Assembly: GCF_018401815.1 (NCBI RefSeq)
Contig: NZ_JAGYKG010000007.1
Span: forward strand, 1-64,000
Origin: Nonlabens sp.
GTDB lineage: Bacteria > Bacteroidota > Bacteroidia > Flavobacteriales > Flavobacteriaceae
DNA length: 64,000 nucleotides
Reading direction: 5' to 3'
The notes below the pieces were generated by a model. That model made no database searches. It was not told the DNA's origin and worked only from the letters and a program-made list of their open reading frames with translations. Numbering within the stretch: position 1 is the first letter of the stretch; every line of letters starts with the position of its first letter. Below, piece after piece: positions 20,152-29,265 of the stretch. Both the position numbers and the translations under genes were made by a program.

Positions 20152-21917
20152 TGAAAAATTTGATTTATGTAGTAGTTATTTTAATAAGCGGTTTAAGTTT
20201 TGCACAAGTTGACTTTACCGCTGAGGCCAGTCGCGATAAAATTGCGATAAATGAACGATTGCGTATTGAATTTAAAATGAACGTGGATGGAGATAATTTT
20301 ACGCCTCCTAATTTTACCGGATTCCAAGTTGTTGCGGGTCCTAGTCAGTCAGTTTCACAAAGCTGGATCAATGGAGTAAGTAGCATGTCTAAGTCCTATA
20401 CCTATGTGCTGAAGCCTAATACAACAGGAAAGCTCACCATACAGCAAGCGGTGATGACTTATAATGGGAATGAATATAAAACCATCCCACAAGTGATCAA
20501 TGTGACTGGTGCAGTAGAAAAACCAAAGGGTCCAGATGACCAATCCATTAGCGTAGATGACAGCATTCATTTAGTTGCCGAGGTTTCTAATTCCAACCCG
20601 TATTTGAATGAAGCCATACGAGTAGTTTATAAAATTTATGTTTCTAATCAGACAGGGGTAACCGGCTGGAATGAGTTAGACAGTCCAAAATACAGAGACT
20701 TCTGGTCTCAAAACATTGATAATCGCAATAGACAAGTTCAAAATGGTACTTATCTAGGAGAACCTTATCGTTACTTAGTTTTAAGAGAGGCGGTTTTATA
20801 CCCGCAGAAAACAGGCAAATTGGAAATAGAACCCCTTACATTAGATGTTCAAGTTCAAGTACCCACTAACAGAAGAGACTTTTTTGGGAGGCCTTATACT
20901 ACAACGGTTAGTAAAACAGTTAGTGCAGGGAAACGCGAGATTACTGTTAAGAACTTACCCGCAGTAGGAAGGCCAATAAGTTTTACCGGAGCGGTTGGTG
21001 ATTTTAATTTTAAAGTAGAAACAGATCGTGCCCAACTTGATGCAGGAGAAAGTTTAACCGCTAGTATCAGTGTTTCTGGCTCTGGTAATTTGAATTTGAT
21101 GGAGCTTCCTAAATTAAAAGCACCACAAAGTCTTGAAGTATATGATCCAGAACGCAAGAATAATGTGACCACTAATATTTACGGAATGCGCGGTAGTATT
21201 ACAGATCGTTATGTAGTCGTACCTCAATATGGCGGTAAATATATGATTCCACCTATAGAATTCTCTTATTTTGATCCTGCAAAAGAGCGCTATTTTACTA
21301 AAAATAGTGATGAAATGTTGTTGATGGTTGACGGTGATGCCCCTACTACTGCTGGAGTACATCCAGTTGCCGCTACTGGAGACGAAACGAGAAACATCAT
21401 AGAGAACAACGCTCAGTTTGCCTTTATTAAAACACAAACCCGATTAGAAAATAAATACAAGACCTATTTTTTTAACACGCTAACGTATTGGTCGGTTTTG
21501 GGAGGAACACTCTTGATTTTACCACTAGTTCTATTATTTAGAGGGCAACAAGAAAAACGGCATTCAGACGTAGTAGGCAATAGAATCAGGACAGCCAATA
21601 AATTGAGTAAAAAGTACCTGAGTACTGCCAAGAAAAACATAGGAAATCACGAGTTGTTTTACATTTCTTTAGAAAAATCCTTACACAATTACCTCAAATC
21701 AAAACTGCGTATGCAAACTGCCGAAATGTCTAAAGATAAAGTAGCGGTCTTGCTTGCAGAGCAAGGAGCGATGGAGGGTGTTAGAAAAGAATTTATAGAA
21801 TTGCTAGCAAGCTGCGAGTTTGCTAGGTTTACGCCGTCTTCTGAAGCTAGTATGAAGGAAGATTATGAAAAAGCAGGTCGTATTTTAAACGATATTGATA
21901 AACAAATAAAAAAGTAA
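20151..21917 (+). CDS. batD: BatD (aerotolerance protein, DUF/BatD family)
   Basis: About 588 residues. A signal peptide (ending in SFAQ) is followed by repeated beta-sandwich domains typical of BatD, with motifs VDFTAEASRDKIAINERLRIEF and GEPYRYLVLREAVLYPQKTG. One transmembrane segment near residue 443 anchors the protein, and a cytoplasmic helical tail follows. The ATG at 20151 overlaps the batC stop by one base; an upstream in-frame TTG at 20145 would lie inside batC and is less likely. Confidence 0.92.
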   Translation: MKNLIYVVVILISGLSFAQVDFTAEASRDKIAINERLRIEFKMNVDGDNFTPPNFTGFQVVAGPSQSVSQSWINGVSSMSKSYTYVLKPNTTGKLTIQQAVMTYNGNEYKTIPQVINVTGAVEKPKGPDDQSISVDDSIHLVAEVSNSNPYLNEAIRVVYKIYVSNQTGVTGWNELDSPKYRDFWSQNIDNRNRQVQNGTYLGEPYRYLVLREAVLYPQKTGKLEIEPLTLDVQVQVPTNRRDFFGRPYTTTVSKTVSAGKREITVKNLPAVGRPISFTGAVGDFNFKVETDRAQLDAGESLTASISVSGSGNLNLMELPKLKAPQSLEVYDPERKNNVTTNIYGMRGSITDRYVVVPQYGGKYMIPPIEFSYFDPAKERYFTKNSDEMLLMVDGDAPTTAGVHPVAATGDETRNIIENNAQFAFIKTQTRLENKYKTYFFNTLTYWSVLGGTLLILPLVLLFRGQQEKRHSDVVGNRIRTANKLSKKYLSTAKKNIGNHELFYISLEKSLHNYLKSKLRMQTAEMSKDKVAVLLAEQGAMEGVRKEFIELLASCEFARFTPSSEASMKEDYEKAGRILNDIDKQIKK

Positions 21918-21918
21918 G

Positions 21919-22677
21919 ATGAAAAAGGCGTTGCGTATTTTATGTTTGCTTTTTGTTTTTATAGCTAATGCACAAGATTCTTTTGAATTGGCCGCTTTCG
22001 CGAAAGCAAACCAAGCATATACAGAAGAAAACTATGACTTAGCTATTGCAGGTTATGAGCAAATTTTAAAAACAAGCAAACACAGTGCTGAGGTGTATTT
22101 TAATCTAGGAAATGCATATTATAAAATTAATGCTATAGGGCCAGCTATTTACAATTACGAAAAAGCATTACAACTGGATTCAGAAAATAGAGATGTCATC
22201 AATAATCTCAAATTTGCCAATCAAATGAAAATTGATGTTATTGAAGCTACAACTACCACAGGTTTAGAGTCTGATGTATCTAGGGTTATCACCGCTCTAA
22301 GTGTAGATGAATGGGCTTATTTTAGTATACTAATACTTCTGTTTACTGTGTTAGTGTTCCTTCTTTATTACTATGCTCAAACCACGAGTAAAAAACGGCT
22401 GTTTTTTATATTGACTTTTTTCGGGCTTTTATTTTTAGCAATATCTATTGCAGCTGCATTTTATGTAAAGAGCAGTTTAAACGACCAGCAATACGCTATC
22501 GTTTATACGGCAGAGTTTACTACAAGAGAAGAGCCTAGAGAAGAAGCTGCACCTAGTTTTAACTTACATGAAGGCACAAAAGTAGAAGTGCTAGAAGAGT
22601 TCAATCAATGGGCACTTGTGCTGCTTTCCAACGGAAGTAAAGCATGGATCCCCTTAGATAAGATCAAAAAATTATAA
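21919..22677 (+). CDS. batE: BatE: TPR, transmembrane and SH3-like domain protein
   Basis: 252 residues, last gene of the Bat operon. A signal peptide is followed by TPR repeats (AEVYFNLGNAYYKINAIGPAI), two transmembrane segments near residues 134-152 and 160-180, and a C-terminal SH3-like domain (LHEGTKVEVLEEFNQWALVLL, then SKAWIPLDKIKKL). The start is one base after the batD stop. Palindrome copy 21994-22007 encodes AFAKA just after the signal peptide. Confidence 0.9.
   Translation: MKKALRILCLLFVFIANAQDSFELAAFAKANQAYTEENYDLAIAGYEQILKTSKHSAEVYFNLGNAYYKINAIGPAIYNYEKALQLDSENRDVINNLKFANQMKIDVIEATTTTGLESDVSRVITALSVDEWAYFSILILLFTVLVFLLYYYAQTTSKKRLFFILTFFGLLFLAISIAAAFYVKSSLNDQQYAIVYTAEFTTREEPREEAAPSFNLHEGTKVEVLEEFNQWALVLLSNGSKAWIPLDKIKKL
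21994..22007. repeat. Iterated palindrome, copy 6 (in batE)
   Basis: 14-base core, coding for AFAKA after the signal peptide. Confidence 0.95.
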
Positions 22678-22789
22678 CTTTTTTATTTCTTTCACCTAAA
22701 ACTCTGGGAACCTTGTTACTTTTAAGATTCCAATCCTTAGAAAACTTACATATTCGTTTTTTTTAATAAGGGACTTTACAATGTAACCT

Positions 22790-23195
22790 TTGTTCAAAAA
22801 TATAAAGGGCGATGTATTAGGAGGTTTAACCGCTGGAGTTGCAGCACTGCCTTTAGCACTAGCTTTTGGAGTGCAATCTGGTATGGGAGCAATCGCTGGA
22901 TCATACGGGGCTATTTTTATAGGTTTTTTTGGATCGCTTTTTAGCGGTACCAATACACAAGTTTCAGGCCCGACAGCACCCATGACTGCAGTAAGTATGG
23001 TAATGATCGCTGGAATTGTTCAAGTATACGAGGGCGATTTATCTAAGGCACTACCAGCAACCTTTGTATCGATTAGAAACGATTGATATCATTCCAGACC
23101 TCTTAGGGAAACAGCATATTTTTGAAAATTACGATGCTTGCCTTCATTGGATCCTTGCAAATGTCGAAGATACCGTGCCATCTCCAGAAAATTAA
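22790..23195 (+). pseudogene. SulP-family anion transporter with its central part deleted
   Basis: The first 95 codons match the N-terminus of a SulP/SLC26-type transporter (FKNIKGDVLGGLTAGVAALP, then GTNTQVSGPTAPMTAVSMVM). The frame then breaks, and a second frame (YRLETIDIIPDLLGKQHIF to PSPEN, stop at 23195) gives what looks like the C-terminal end of a STAS domain. Roughly 400 codons of membrane domain are missing at the junction near 23068. No ATG is present; reading starts at a TTG. The gene is almost certainly dead. Confidence 0.8.
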
Positions 23196-23575
23196 GTTCT
23201 GATAGTTCTTGCTTTCGCGAAAGCAAATGCCTTGTTCAACTATTATACAGCATCGGCTTTTTAGAAAATTGAAACATAGGTTGCAATTTGTTCATTTTCA
23301 CCACCAATAAAAAAATGGATGTTGTTAAATCGCTATTCACGCATAGTATCCATGAGGGATGTATAATTTTAATACCTTAAAAAAATGGTATCTTTGAATT
23401 CCAAAAAAAAGAGGCGATTTTCAAGTTAAATTTCGTGTTCCTAATGGAGGTAATTTTTTGTTCAAAGGAGACAAATAATCCAATGATCATGTCGGTTAAA
23501 TTCTAATTTTATAGACACGTATCGGCATAAACGAAATCAATCAAATGCAAAAATTTAACACTAAAATTGTTTAAA
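23196..23575. other. Intergenic region with one palindrome copy
   Basis: 380 bases between the SulP remnant and gpsA. It holds one perfect GCTTTCGCGAAAGC (23211-23224). No gene, terminator or clear promoter was recognised. Confidence 0.5.
23211..23224. repeat. Iterated palindrome, copy 7 (intergenic, before gpsA)
   Basis: 14-base core, non-coding. Confidence 0.95.
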
Positions 23576-24571
23576 ATGGATCAGACCAAGAAAATTGCTG
23601 TCATTGGCGGTGGTAGTTGGGCGACGGCCATAGTAAAAATGCTTTGCGAAAACCTACATACGGTGTATTGGTATATGCGCAGCGATTACGCGATTGAACA
23701 CATCAAAAGGAACGATCACAACCCTAGTTATTTGAGCTCTGTAGAGTTCCGTACAGAGCAATTATACCTTTCTAGCGATATCAATGAAATAATAGGCCTA
23801 TGTGATCTTTGTATATTTGCTGTACCTAGTGCTTTTTTATCGAAGGAGTTGGAAAAACTTAGCGTTTCATTAAAAGGCAAAATTGTTTTTAGCGCTATAA
23901 AAGGTATTGTTCCAGAAACTGGGCTTATAGTAGGAGAGCATTTCCATGAGCATTATGATATTGAGTTTGAAAACATAGGGGTTCTTACAGGTCCTTGTCA
24001 CGCTGAAGAGGTAGCCCTAGAACGACTTTCTTATTTAACCATTGCTTGCGCCGATGAAGAAAAAGCAACATTTCTTGCTGAGCGTTTAGAAAGTGATTAC
24101 ATCAAGTGTAAAATCAGCGATGATATCATCGGTACAGAATACGCTGCGATGCTTAAAAATATTTATGCCATTGCTGCTGGAATTGCACATGGTTTAGGTT
24201 ATGGTGATAATTTTCAGAGTGTTTTGATGAGTAACGCGATACGTGAAATGAAGCGTTTTATCAAGAAAGTTCACAAGATGAAACGCAATATTAATGATAG
24301 CGCTTATTTGGGAGATTTGCTGGTAACAGGATATTCTGGATTTTCGCGTAACCGTTTGTTCGGTAATATGATGGGAAAAGGATATACCGTACGAAGTGCA
24401 CAAATGGAGATGAATATGGTGGCCGAAGGTTATTACGCTACTAAAAGTGCTTTTCAAATCAATGAAGAAAAAGGAGCTAAAACTCCTATCTTGGATGCTG
24501 TTTACAGCATTTTATACGATAATAAAAACCCTAAAAAGGTGTTTAAAAAACTAGCTGATAAGCTGGATTAA
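23576..24571 (+). CDS. gpsA: NAD(P)H-dependent glycerol-3-phosphate dehydrogenase
   Basis: About 331 residues. Reduces dihydroxyacetone phosphate to sn-glycerol 3-phosphate for phospholipid synthesis in the cytoplasm. The nucleotide-binding motif IAVIGGGSWATA is at residues 6-17, followed by IFAVPSAFLSKEL, the GPCHAEEV motif near residue 142 and the catalytic lysine region EYAAMLKNIYAIAAGI near residue 188. The ATG at 23576 is preferred to the in-frame TTG at 23567 because it places the Rossmann strand at the usual distance. It is 16 bases from the next gene and probably shares its transcript. Confidence 0.95.
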   Translation: MDQTKKIAVIGGGSWATAIVKMLCENLHTVYWYMRSDYAIEHIKRNDHNPSYLSSVEFRTEQLYLSSDINEIIGLCDLCIFAVPSAFLSKELEKLSVSLKGKIVFSAIKGIVPETGLIVGEHFHEHYDIEFENIGVLTGPCHAEEVALERLSYLTIACADEEKATFLAERLESDYIKCKISDDIIGTEYAAMLKNIYAIAAGIAHGLGYGDNFQSVLMSNAIREMKRFIKKVHKMKRNINDSAYLGDLLVTGYSGFSRNRLFGNMMGKGYTVRSAQMEMNMVAEGYYATKSAFQINEEKGAKTPILDAVYSILYDNKNPKKVFKKLADKLD

Positions 24572-24587
24572 AAATTAAAACAATACA

Positions 24588-26141
24588 ATGTCAACACTTG
24601 CAAAAGATTTTGGGATGGACGTTGCTTTAAAGCAACTAGGTCTCAAGGAAACAAATCACGGAACATCAACTGGTAATCATCACTTCGGTAATGGCGCGAC
24701 CATAACTTCTTCTTCTCCTGTAGATGGAGCAGTTATAGGTAAATTAACGACCACGAGCCAAGAAGATTATGAAAAAGTAGTTGCTAGCGCACAAGCTGCG
24801 TTTAAAGACTGGAGAATGAAACCGGCACCTTTACGTGGTGAGATTGTGCGTCAGTTTGGTGATGAATTGAGACGATTGAAAGAACCACTGGGTAAACTGG
24901 TTTCTTATGAAATGGGGAAATCCTATCAAGAAGGTCTTGGAGAGGTACAAGAAATGATCGACATCTGTGATTTTGCAGTAGGTCTTTCTCGTCAGTTGCA
25001 CGGTTTAACCATGCATTCAGAACGTCCTGGACATAGAATGTACGAGCAGTACCATCCATTAGGAATAGTAGGAATCATTAGTGCTTTTAATTTTCCAGTA
25101 GCTGTTTGGGCATGGAATACAGCTCTTGCATGGATTTGTGGAGATGTGTGTATCTGGAAGCCTAGTGAAAAAACACCTCTTTGTGGGGTAGCTTGTCAGA
25201 ATATCATAGCAACTGTTCTTAAAAATAACAACCTGCCAGAAGGAATTTCTTGTTTAGTAAACGGAGATTACAAAGTAGGGGAAATGATGACTACAGATAA
25301 ACGTGTGCCACTTATCAGCGCAACTGGTTCTACTCGTATGGGAAGAATTGTTGCGAGCAAAGTAGGAGAACGTCTTGGTAAATCATTATTAGAATTAGGA
25401 GGTAACAATGCCATTATAGTTACTCCAGATGCCGATATAAAAATGACGGTAATAGGAGCTGTTTTTGGAGCTGTAGGAACTGCTGGACAGCGTTGTACTT
25501 CAACACGTCGTCTGATTGTTCATGAATCTATGTATGATAAGGTAAAAGAAGCAGTTGTTGCTGCTTATGGCCAGTTGAAAATAGGGAACCCATTAGATGA
25601 GAACAACCACGTAGGTCCAGTAATCGATACCGATGCTGTTGCTAACTACAACCACGCTTTAGAGCAAGTTGTAAAACAAGGTGGTAAAGTGCTCGTAGAA
25701 GGTGGCGTACTTACTGGTGCTGGTTATGAAAGCGGTTGTTATGTAAGACCTGCAATTGCAGAAGCTACAAACGATATGCAAATCGTACAACACGAGACTT
25801 TTGCTCCGGTATTGTATTTATTAAAATACTCTGGAACTGTAGAAGATGCTTTGGAACAACAAAACGGTGTAGCACAAGGATTATCTAGTGCGATCATGAC
25901 CAATAACCTAAGAGAAGCAGAACATTTCTTATCTCAAAGAGGATCTGATTGTGGTATTGCAAACGTAAACATAGGAACTAGTGGTGCTGAGATAGGTGGC
26001 GCCTTTGGAGGTGAAAAAGATACTGGTGGTGGACGTGAGTCTGGATCTGATGCTTGGAAAATCTATATGAGAAGACAGACCAACACGATCAATTATACTA
26101 CAGAATTACCTCTTGCACAAGGAATCAAATTTGATTTGTAA
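24588..26141 (+). CDS. Aldehyde dehydrogenase, ALDH7 (aminoadipate semialdehyde dehydrogenase-like)
   Basis: 517 residues, NAD(P)-dependent aldehyde dehydrogenase of the antiquitin/ALDH7 group. This group oxidises alpha-aminoadipate semialdehyde in lysine catabolism. Catalytic Cys is in GTAGQRCTSTRRL near residue 305 and the general-base Glu is in LLELGGNNA near residue 270. The FGGEKDTGGGRESGSDAWK segment near the C-terminus is characteristic of ALDH7. It follows gpsA by 16 bases and ends before a strong terminator. No other lysine-degradation genes are in the window, so the physiological substrate is inferred only from the family. Confidence 0.93.
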   Translation: MSTLAKDFGMDVALKQLGLKETNHGTSTGNHHFGNGATITSSSPVDGAVIGKLTTTSQEDYEKVVASAQAAFKDWRMKPAPLRGEIVRQFGDELRRLKEPLGKLVSYEMGKSYQEGLGEVQEMIDICDFAVGLSRQLHGLTMHSERPGHRMYEQYHPLGIVGIISAFNFPVAVWAWNTALAWICGDVCIWKPSEKTPLCGVACQNIIATVLKNNNLPEGISCLVNGDYKVGEMMTTDKRVPLISATGSTRMGRIVASKVGERLGKSLLELGGNNAIIVTPDADIKMTVIGAVFGAVGTAGQRCTSTRRLIVHESMYDKVKEAVVAAYGQLKIGNPLDENNHVGPVIDTDAVANYNHALEQVVKQGGKVLVEGGVLTGAGYESGCYVRPAIAEATNDMQIVQHETFAPVLYLLKYSGTVEDALEQQNGVAQGLSSAIMTNNLREAEHFLSQRGSDCGIANVNIGTSGAEIGGAFGGEKDTGGGRESGSDAWKIYMRRQTNTINYTTELPLAQGIKFDL

Positions 26142-26166
26142 GAAGTGCTTATTTTATAGAATATTC

Positions 26167-26197
26167 AAAAACCGCCTTAGAAATAAGGCGGTTTTTT
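26167..26197 (+). terminator. Terminator after gpsA-ALDH7
   Basis: Perfect 13-bp stem AAAAACCGCCTTA / TAAGGCGGTTTTT with a GAAA tetraloop, followed by further T residues. A textbook intrinsic terminator. Confidence 0.92.
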
Positions 26198-26236
26198 TGT
26201 AACTAATGCTATAGAAATCTAAAAGATTTAGATAAG

Positions 26237-26244
26237 TAAATTTG
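26237..26244 (+). promoter_or_regulatory. Candidate promoter box of the phase-variable lipoprotein
   Basis: TAAATTTG matches TAnnTTTG and lies 70 bases before the ATG at 26315 that precedes the tandem repeat. It supports initiation upstream of the repeat. Confidence 0.4.
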
Positions 26245-26320
26245 ACTGTCAACACCCATTTTTTTAATAGTTCAAAACTCTTTATATTTAAGAATTAATT
26301 CAAACCTTTAAATTATGTTT

Positions 26321-26355
26321 AAACACAGAAACACAGAAACACAGAAACACAGAAA
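26321..26355 (+). repeat. Four tandem copies of an 8-bp unit inside the start of a lipoprotein gene
   Basis: Four perfect AAACACAG units followed by a partial unit AAA. The run begins two codons after the ATG at 26315. Because 8 is not a multiple of 3, gain or loss of a unit changes the reading frame. With the four copies present, the ATG frame ends at a stop after 32 codons. With three copies the ATG would be joined in frame to the lipoprotein signal peptide of the downstream gene. Confidence 0.9.
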
Positions 26356-26376
26356 GTTAAGTGGTTCAAACCGTTT

Positions 26377-27792
26377 TTGTTCACACTCACTGCATTCATT
26401 TTTATTGTAAGCAGTTGTGAGCGAGATATGGTAATAGAAGAAGAGGCTACGAGCTTAAAAGAAAACTCCATACAAGTTAATAAGATAACCAAAGAACAAA
26501 TGTTATCAAAGTATGAGTTAAAGAGATCGCTATCAGAAATTACGTTTAAATCAAAGAATCAACTTCTTAGCGTTTATGACAGTGTCAATCAATTGTTTAT
26601 AGATGACACTTATGCAAGTCAAATTATAAGTGGTGATTATGAAAGTTATAATATACCTGCGTATAAAATAAACCAAGATTCTACCGTATTGTATAACGTG
26701 TTTTTAGAAAAACAGCTGGATGGTACTTTTGAATCCTATTTGTTGAGCTATTATTATCAAAACAATGTAGGTGCAGATTTAAATCAAGAAGTTATATCTT
26801 TCTCAAAAGAACAACTATCTACAAATTTTCAAATTAATACTGATTTTAGATCGTGTGGACTTAGTGGAGTTACGTGCAATTGTTACACCCTCATGAGAGA
26901 ATATGTCGACCTTGAAAGCTATGTTTATAGATGGGATTATGTCTCATGCAATAATGAAAGCATTGACGATGGAGATAGCGCAAGTGGCGGCGGTATTCCT
27001 TCTAATGACCCACCTGATTCAAACGTACCCAGTGATCCTATCGACTCTAATCCTATAGATACAAATCCAGAAGAAAATCAAGGTAGTAATGGAGGCTCTA
27101 GCGATGGTACTGCCACCATAGGAGCTACAGATAGTAATTGCCCACAATCAAGTGTACCATCACTAGGAGATGGGAGGTGTGGATCGCTTTCTGAGCCTGT
27201 CATTGGCGATGAACAATTTATTACTATTGATGGACCAGAAGAGGAAATTACTGATATTGCAGATTATTTAGCTGTTTTTGATATGTCATCATCAGCAGTA
27301 ATTACCATTCAAGTTGATCAACCAATACCAAATTCAAGTGAACCTTTTGTCGTTGATGGAATAAACGTAGATGTTGGTCATTCTTTTTTGACCATCCAAC
27401 AGGGTTCTACAGTTAGGAGCTTTGGATTTTATCCAGATGGAATAAGCAAACCTACAGCCCCTACTGAATCAGGTATTTTTGGTAATGATCAAGTTCATGA
27501 AATTGATGTAAACGGTAATGTGAACGCCACAGCATCTGAATTAAGCAGAATTATCACATTGGCAATACAATATAGCAACGAGGACTATAATTTAAACAAT
27601 CAGAATTGCACTGATTTTGTTTTGGACGCTTCAAATATATTAGGTCTAAATTTTGGAGATGCTGGAGGTACGTGGTTACTTGGTGGAGGATCAAATCCAG
27701 GAGCTTTAGGACAAGTGCTCAGAAGTCAAATTAACTCAGGTAACTTAAATGGTGGTACTTCAACTGGAACTAGCCCATTAAATTCAAATTAA
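26377..27792 (+). CDS. Phase-variable lipoprotein with papain-like C-terminal domain (currently out of frame with its ATG)
   Basis: Open for 471 codons from a TTG at 26377. The better start is probably the ATG at 26315, which is out of frame by one 8-bp repeat unit. Restoring frame gives MFKHRNTETQKVKWFKPFL, then TLTAFIFIVSSC, a complete lipoprotein signal peptide. The mature protein has an N-terminal globular part and a Ser/Asp/Pro/Asn-rich linker at about 200-260. Its C-terminal domain has the pattern VGHSF (His335), GFYPDG and NCTDFVLDA (Cys411), numbered from the TTG. This resembles the permuted papain/NlpC-P60-like fold found in several secreted hydrolases and toxins. A small lipoprotein gene follows after 5 bases. 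Substrate and role are inferred. Confidence 0.7.
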   Translation: MFTLTAFIFIVSSCERDMVIEEEATSLKENSIQVNKITKEQMLSKYELKRSLSEITFKSKNQLLSVYDSVNQLFIDDTYASQIISGDYESYNIPAYKINQDSTVLYNVFLEKQLDGTFESYLLSYYYQNNVGADLNQEVISFSKEQLSTNFQINTDFRSCGLSGVTCNCYTLMREYVDLESYVYRWDYVSCNNESIDDGDSASGGGIPSNDPPDSNVPSDPIDSNPIDTNPEENQGSNGGSSDGTATIGATDSNCPQSSVPSLGDGRCGSLSEPVIGDEQFITIDGPEEEITDIADYLAVFDMSSSAVITIQVDQPIPNSSEPFVVDGINVDVGHSFLTIQQGSTVRSFGFYPDGISKPTAPTESGIFGNDQVHEIDVNGNVNATASELSRIITLAIQYSNEDYNLNNQNCTDFVLDASNILGLNFGDAGGTWLLGGGSNPGALGQVLRSQINSGNLNGGTSTGTSPLNSN

Positions 27793-27797
27793 TTTTT

Positions 27798-28292
27798 ATG
27801 AAATATTTTATTTTTATTTTACTAATCAATTCTTGTGTCCATCTAAATGAAAATCAAGATCAGAAATCAATAGCAAAAAACTTTGCTTATGATTTATATT
27901 TTACAGAAAAAACCTATGATATTGTATTAGAGGAGTATACTGTTTTAACAAAAGATGAGATTACCAAGGGAGGTGATTACCTAAAACAAATCTTTAATAT
28001 GTATAGAGAATCAAGTAAAGACAAAACTGTACGCGATAAGGATGATTTGAAAGTGGAAAAATATGAAGTAAAAAAACATAAGGATATTGTCCATTATGAT
28101 ATGGACTTAAATTATGATTATTACATATATTTTATTGAAGATGAACCATTAGGAACAGTCATATTCAACAAAAAAAATAAGATTGTTTCTTTCTTTCCTG
28201 AAATCCATAAACCAAAAACAAAAGCTATTAAAGCTGCATTTCTAATAGATATAGTTAATAGTTATCAAGGATTCTTAGAAAAACAGAAATAA
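27798..28292 (+). CDS. Small lipoprotein next to the phase-variable lipoprotein
   Basis: 164 residues. A short signal peptide ends in the lipobox INSC at residue 13. The mature protein is charged, Lys- and Tyr-rich, with no recognised family. It starts 5 bases after the stop of the preceding papain-like lipoprotein and is surely co-transcribed. A co-encoded periplasmic lipoprotein next to a secreted hydrolase is a common arrangement for immunity or inhibitor proteins, but nothing in its own sequence proves that. Confidence 0.7.
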   Translation: MKYFIFILLINSCVHLNENQDQKSIAKNFAYDLYFTEKTYDIVLEEYTVLTKDEITKGGDYLKQIFNMYRESSKDKTVRDKDDLKVEKYEVKKHKDIVHYDMDLNYDYYIYFIEDEPLGTVIFNKKNKIVSFFPEIHKPKTKAIKAAFLIDIVNSYQGFLEKQK

Positions 28293-28297
28293 CTTTT

Positions 28298-28396
28298 ATG
28301 TTCAAAATAGATGATTACTCCTTTATTCCTTTACTGATTCAAGCAGTTATTGTGTTATTTAATATCTTTTTGATTATCATAATAATCAGATTATAA
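28298..28396 (+). CDS. Possible 32-residue single-span membrane peptide
   Basis: ATG at 28298 follows the previous stop by 5 bases and opens a 32-codon frame with a hydrophobic stretch rich in Leu, Ile and Val (PLLIQAVIVLFNIFLIIIIIR). It could be a genuine small membrane protein of the same transcript. It could also be the start of a gene cut off when the insertion sequence arrived 15 bases downstream. Confidence 0.35.
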   Translation: MFKIDDYSFIPLLIQAVIVLFNIFLIIIIIRL

Positions 28397-28443
28397 TACC
28401 CTCACTTCTTTAGACCACTTTTAGTTGTTTTTTAATTGAATTC

Positions 28444-29265
28444 TTAGGCTGCATTTTTATACATTTCAATTGGTTTTTGATTTATTCCTTGATGGTTTTT
28501 GTTATGATATTTATCCATCCACTTTTTAATTCCTCGGTACAAAGTTATACCATCATCAGCGGGGTTTAAAAAGATATGTTGGTACTTAATGGTTCTCCAA
28601 AATCGTTCAATATAGATATTATCTAAAGCTCGTCCTTTGCCATCCATACTAATTCTTATCCCTTCATCCTTTAAAAGTTTTACATAAGCTAAACAAGTGA
28701 ATTGACTCCCTTGATCAGAGTTCAATATCTCGGGCTTGCCTTTGGTTTTTATGGCGTGTTTGACCACTTCCAAGCTTGCCTGTGCATCTAAGGTGTTAGA
28801 TAATCCCCACGCCATAATAGCTCGGCTGTATACATCTATTATGGCTGTAAGGTACATGAATCCTTTATGCATTGGTATATAGGTTATGTCTATCTCCCAT
28901 ACCTGGTTAGCTCGCTCTATTTTCAAGCCTTTTAAGAGATAAGGATGTACATACTTCTTTTCTCCCAGAACTGTTAAGTGTCTTCTAGGATAAATAGGTC
29001 GAATGTTAGCCTTACGCATTAGACGCCTTACACGCTCATAGCTAGCCTTAATATCTTTATCTTCTAACATGGATTGCATGGTGAGAACTCCAGCTGTTGG
29101 TTCCTCTAAGATGTGCTTATCCATAATTTGCATTATTTCTAAGTTTTCTGGCTTTTCACCTATGGGTTTATAATACAAACTACTCCTTGATAAATTAAGA
29201 AGCTCACATTGGTTTCTAATACTTAATGAGAGGTCCTTTTGTTGTGAAATCAATTCCTTTTTCAT
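28444..29265 (-). CDS. IS3-family transposase OrfB (DDE integrase core)
   Basis: 273 residues. It has an HTH_21-like N-terminal part (KDIKASYERVRRLMRKANIR) and a retroviral-integrase-type DDE domain. The first Asp is in WEIDITYIPM, the second in LNSDQGSQFT, and the catalytic Glu in DNIYIERFWRTIK. The tail YHNKNHQGINQKPIEMY is typical of the family. In a working element OrfB is produced as an OrfAB fusion by frameshifting. Here orfA is interrupted, so transposition from this copy is doubtful. Confidence 0.92.
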   Translation of the reverse strand: MKKELISQQKDLSLSIRNQCELLNLSRSSLYYKPIGEKPENLEIMQIMDKHILEEPTAGVLTMQSMLEDKDIKASYERVRRLMRKANIRPIYPRRHLTVLGEKKYVHPYLLKGLKIERANQVWEIDITYIPMHKGFMYLTAIIDVYSRAIMAWGLSNTLDAQASLEVVKHAIKTKGKPEILNSDQGSQFTCLAYVKLLKDEGIRISMDGKGRALDNIYIERFWRTIKYQHIFLNPADDGITLYRGIKKWMDKYHNKNHQGINQKPIEMYKNAA

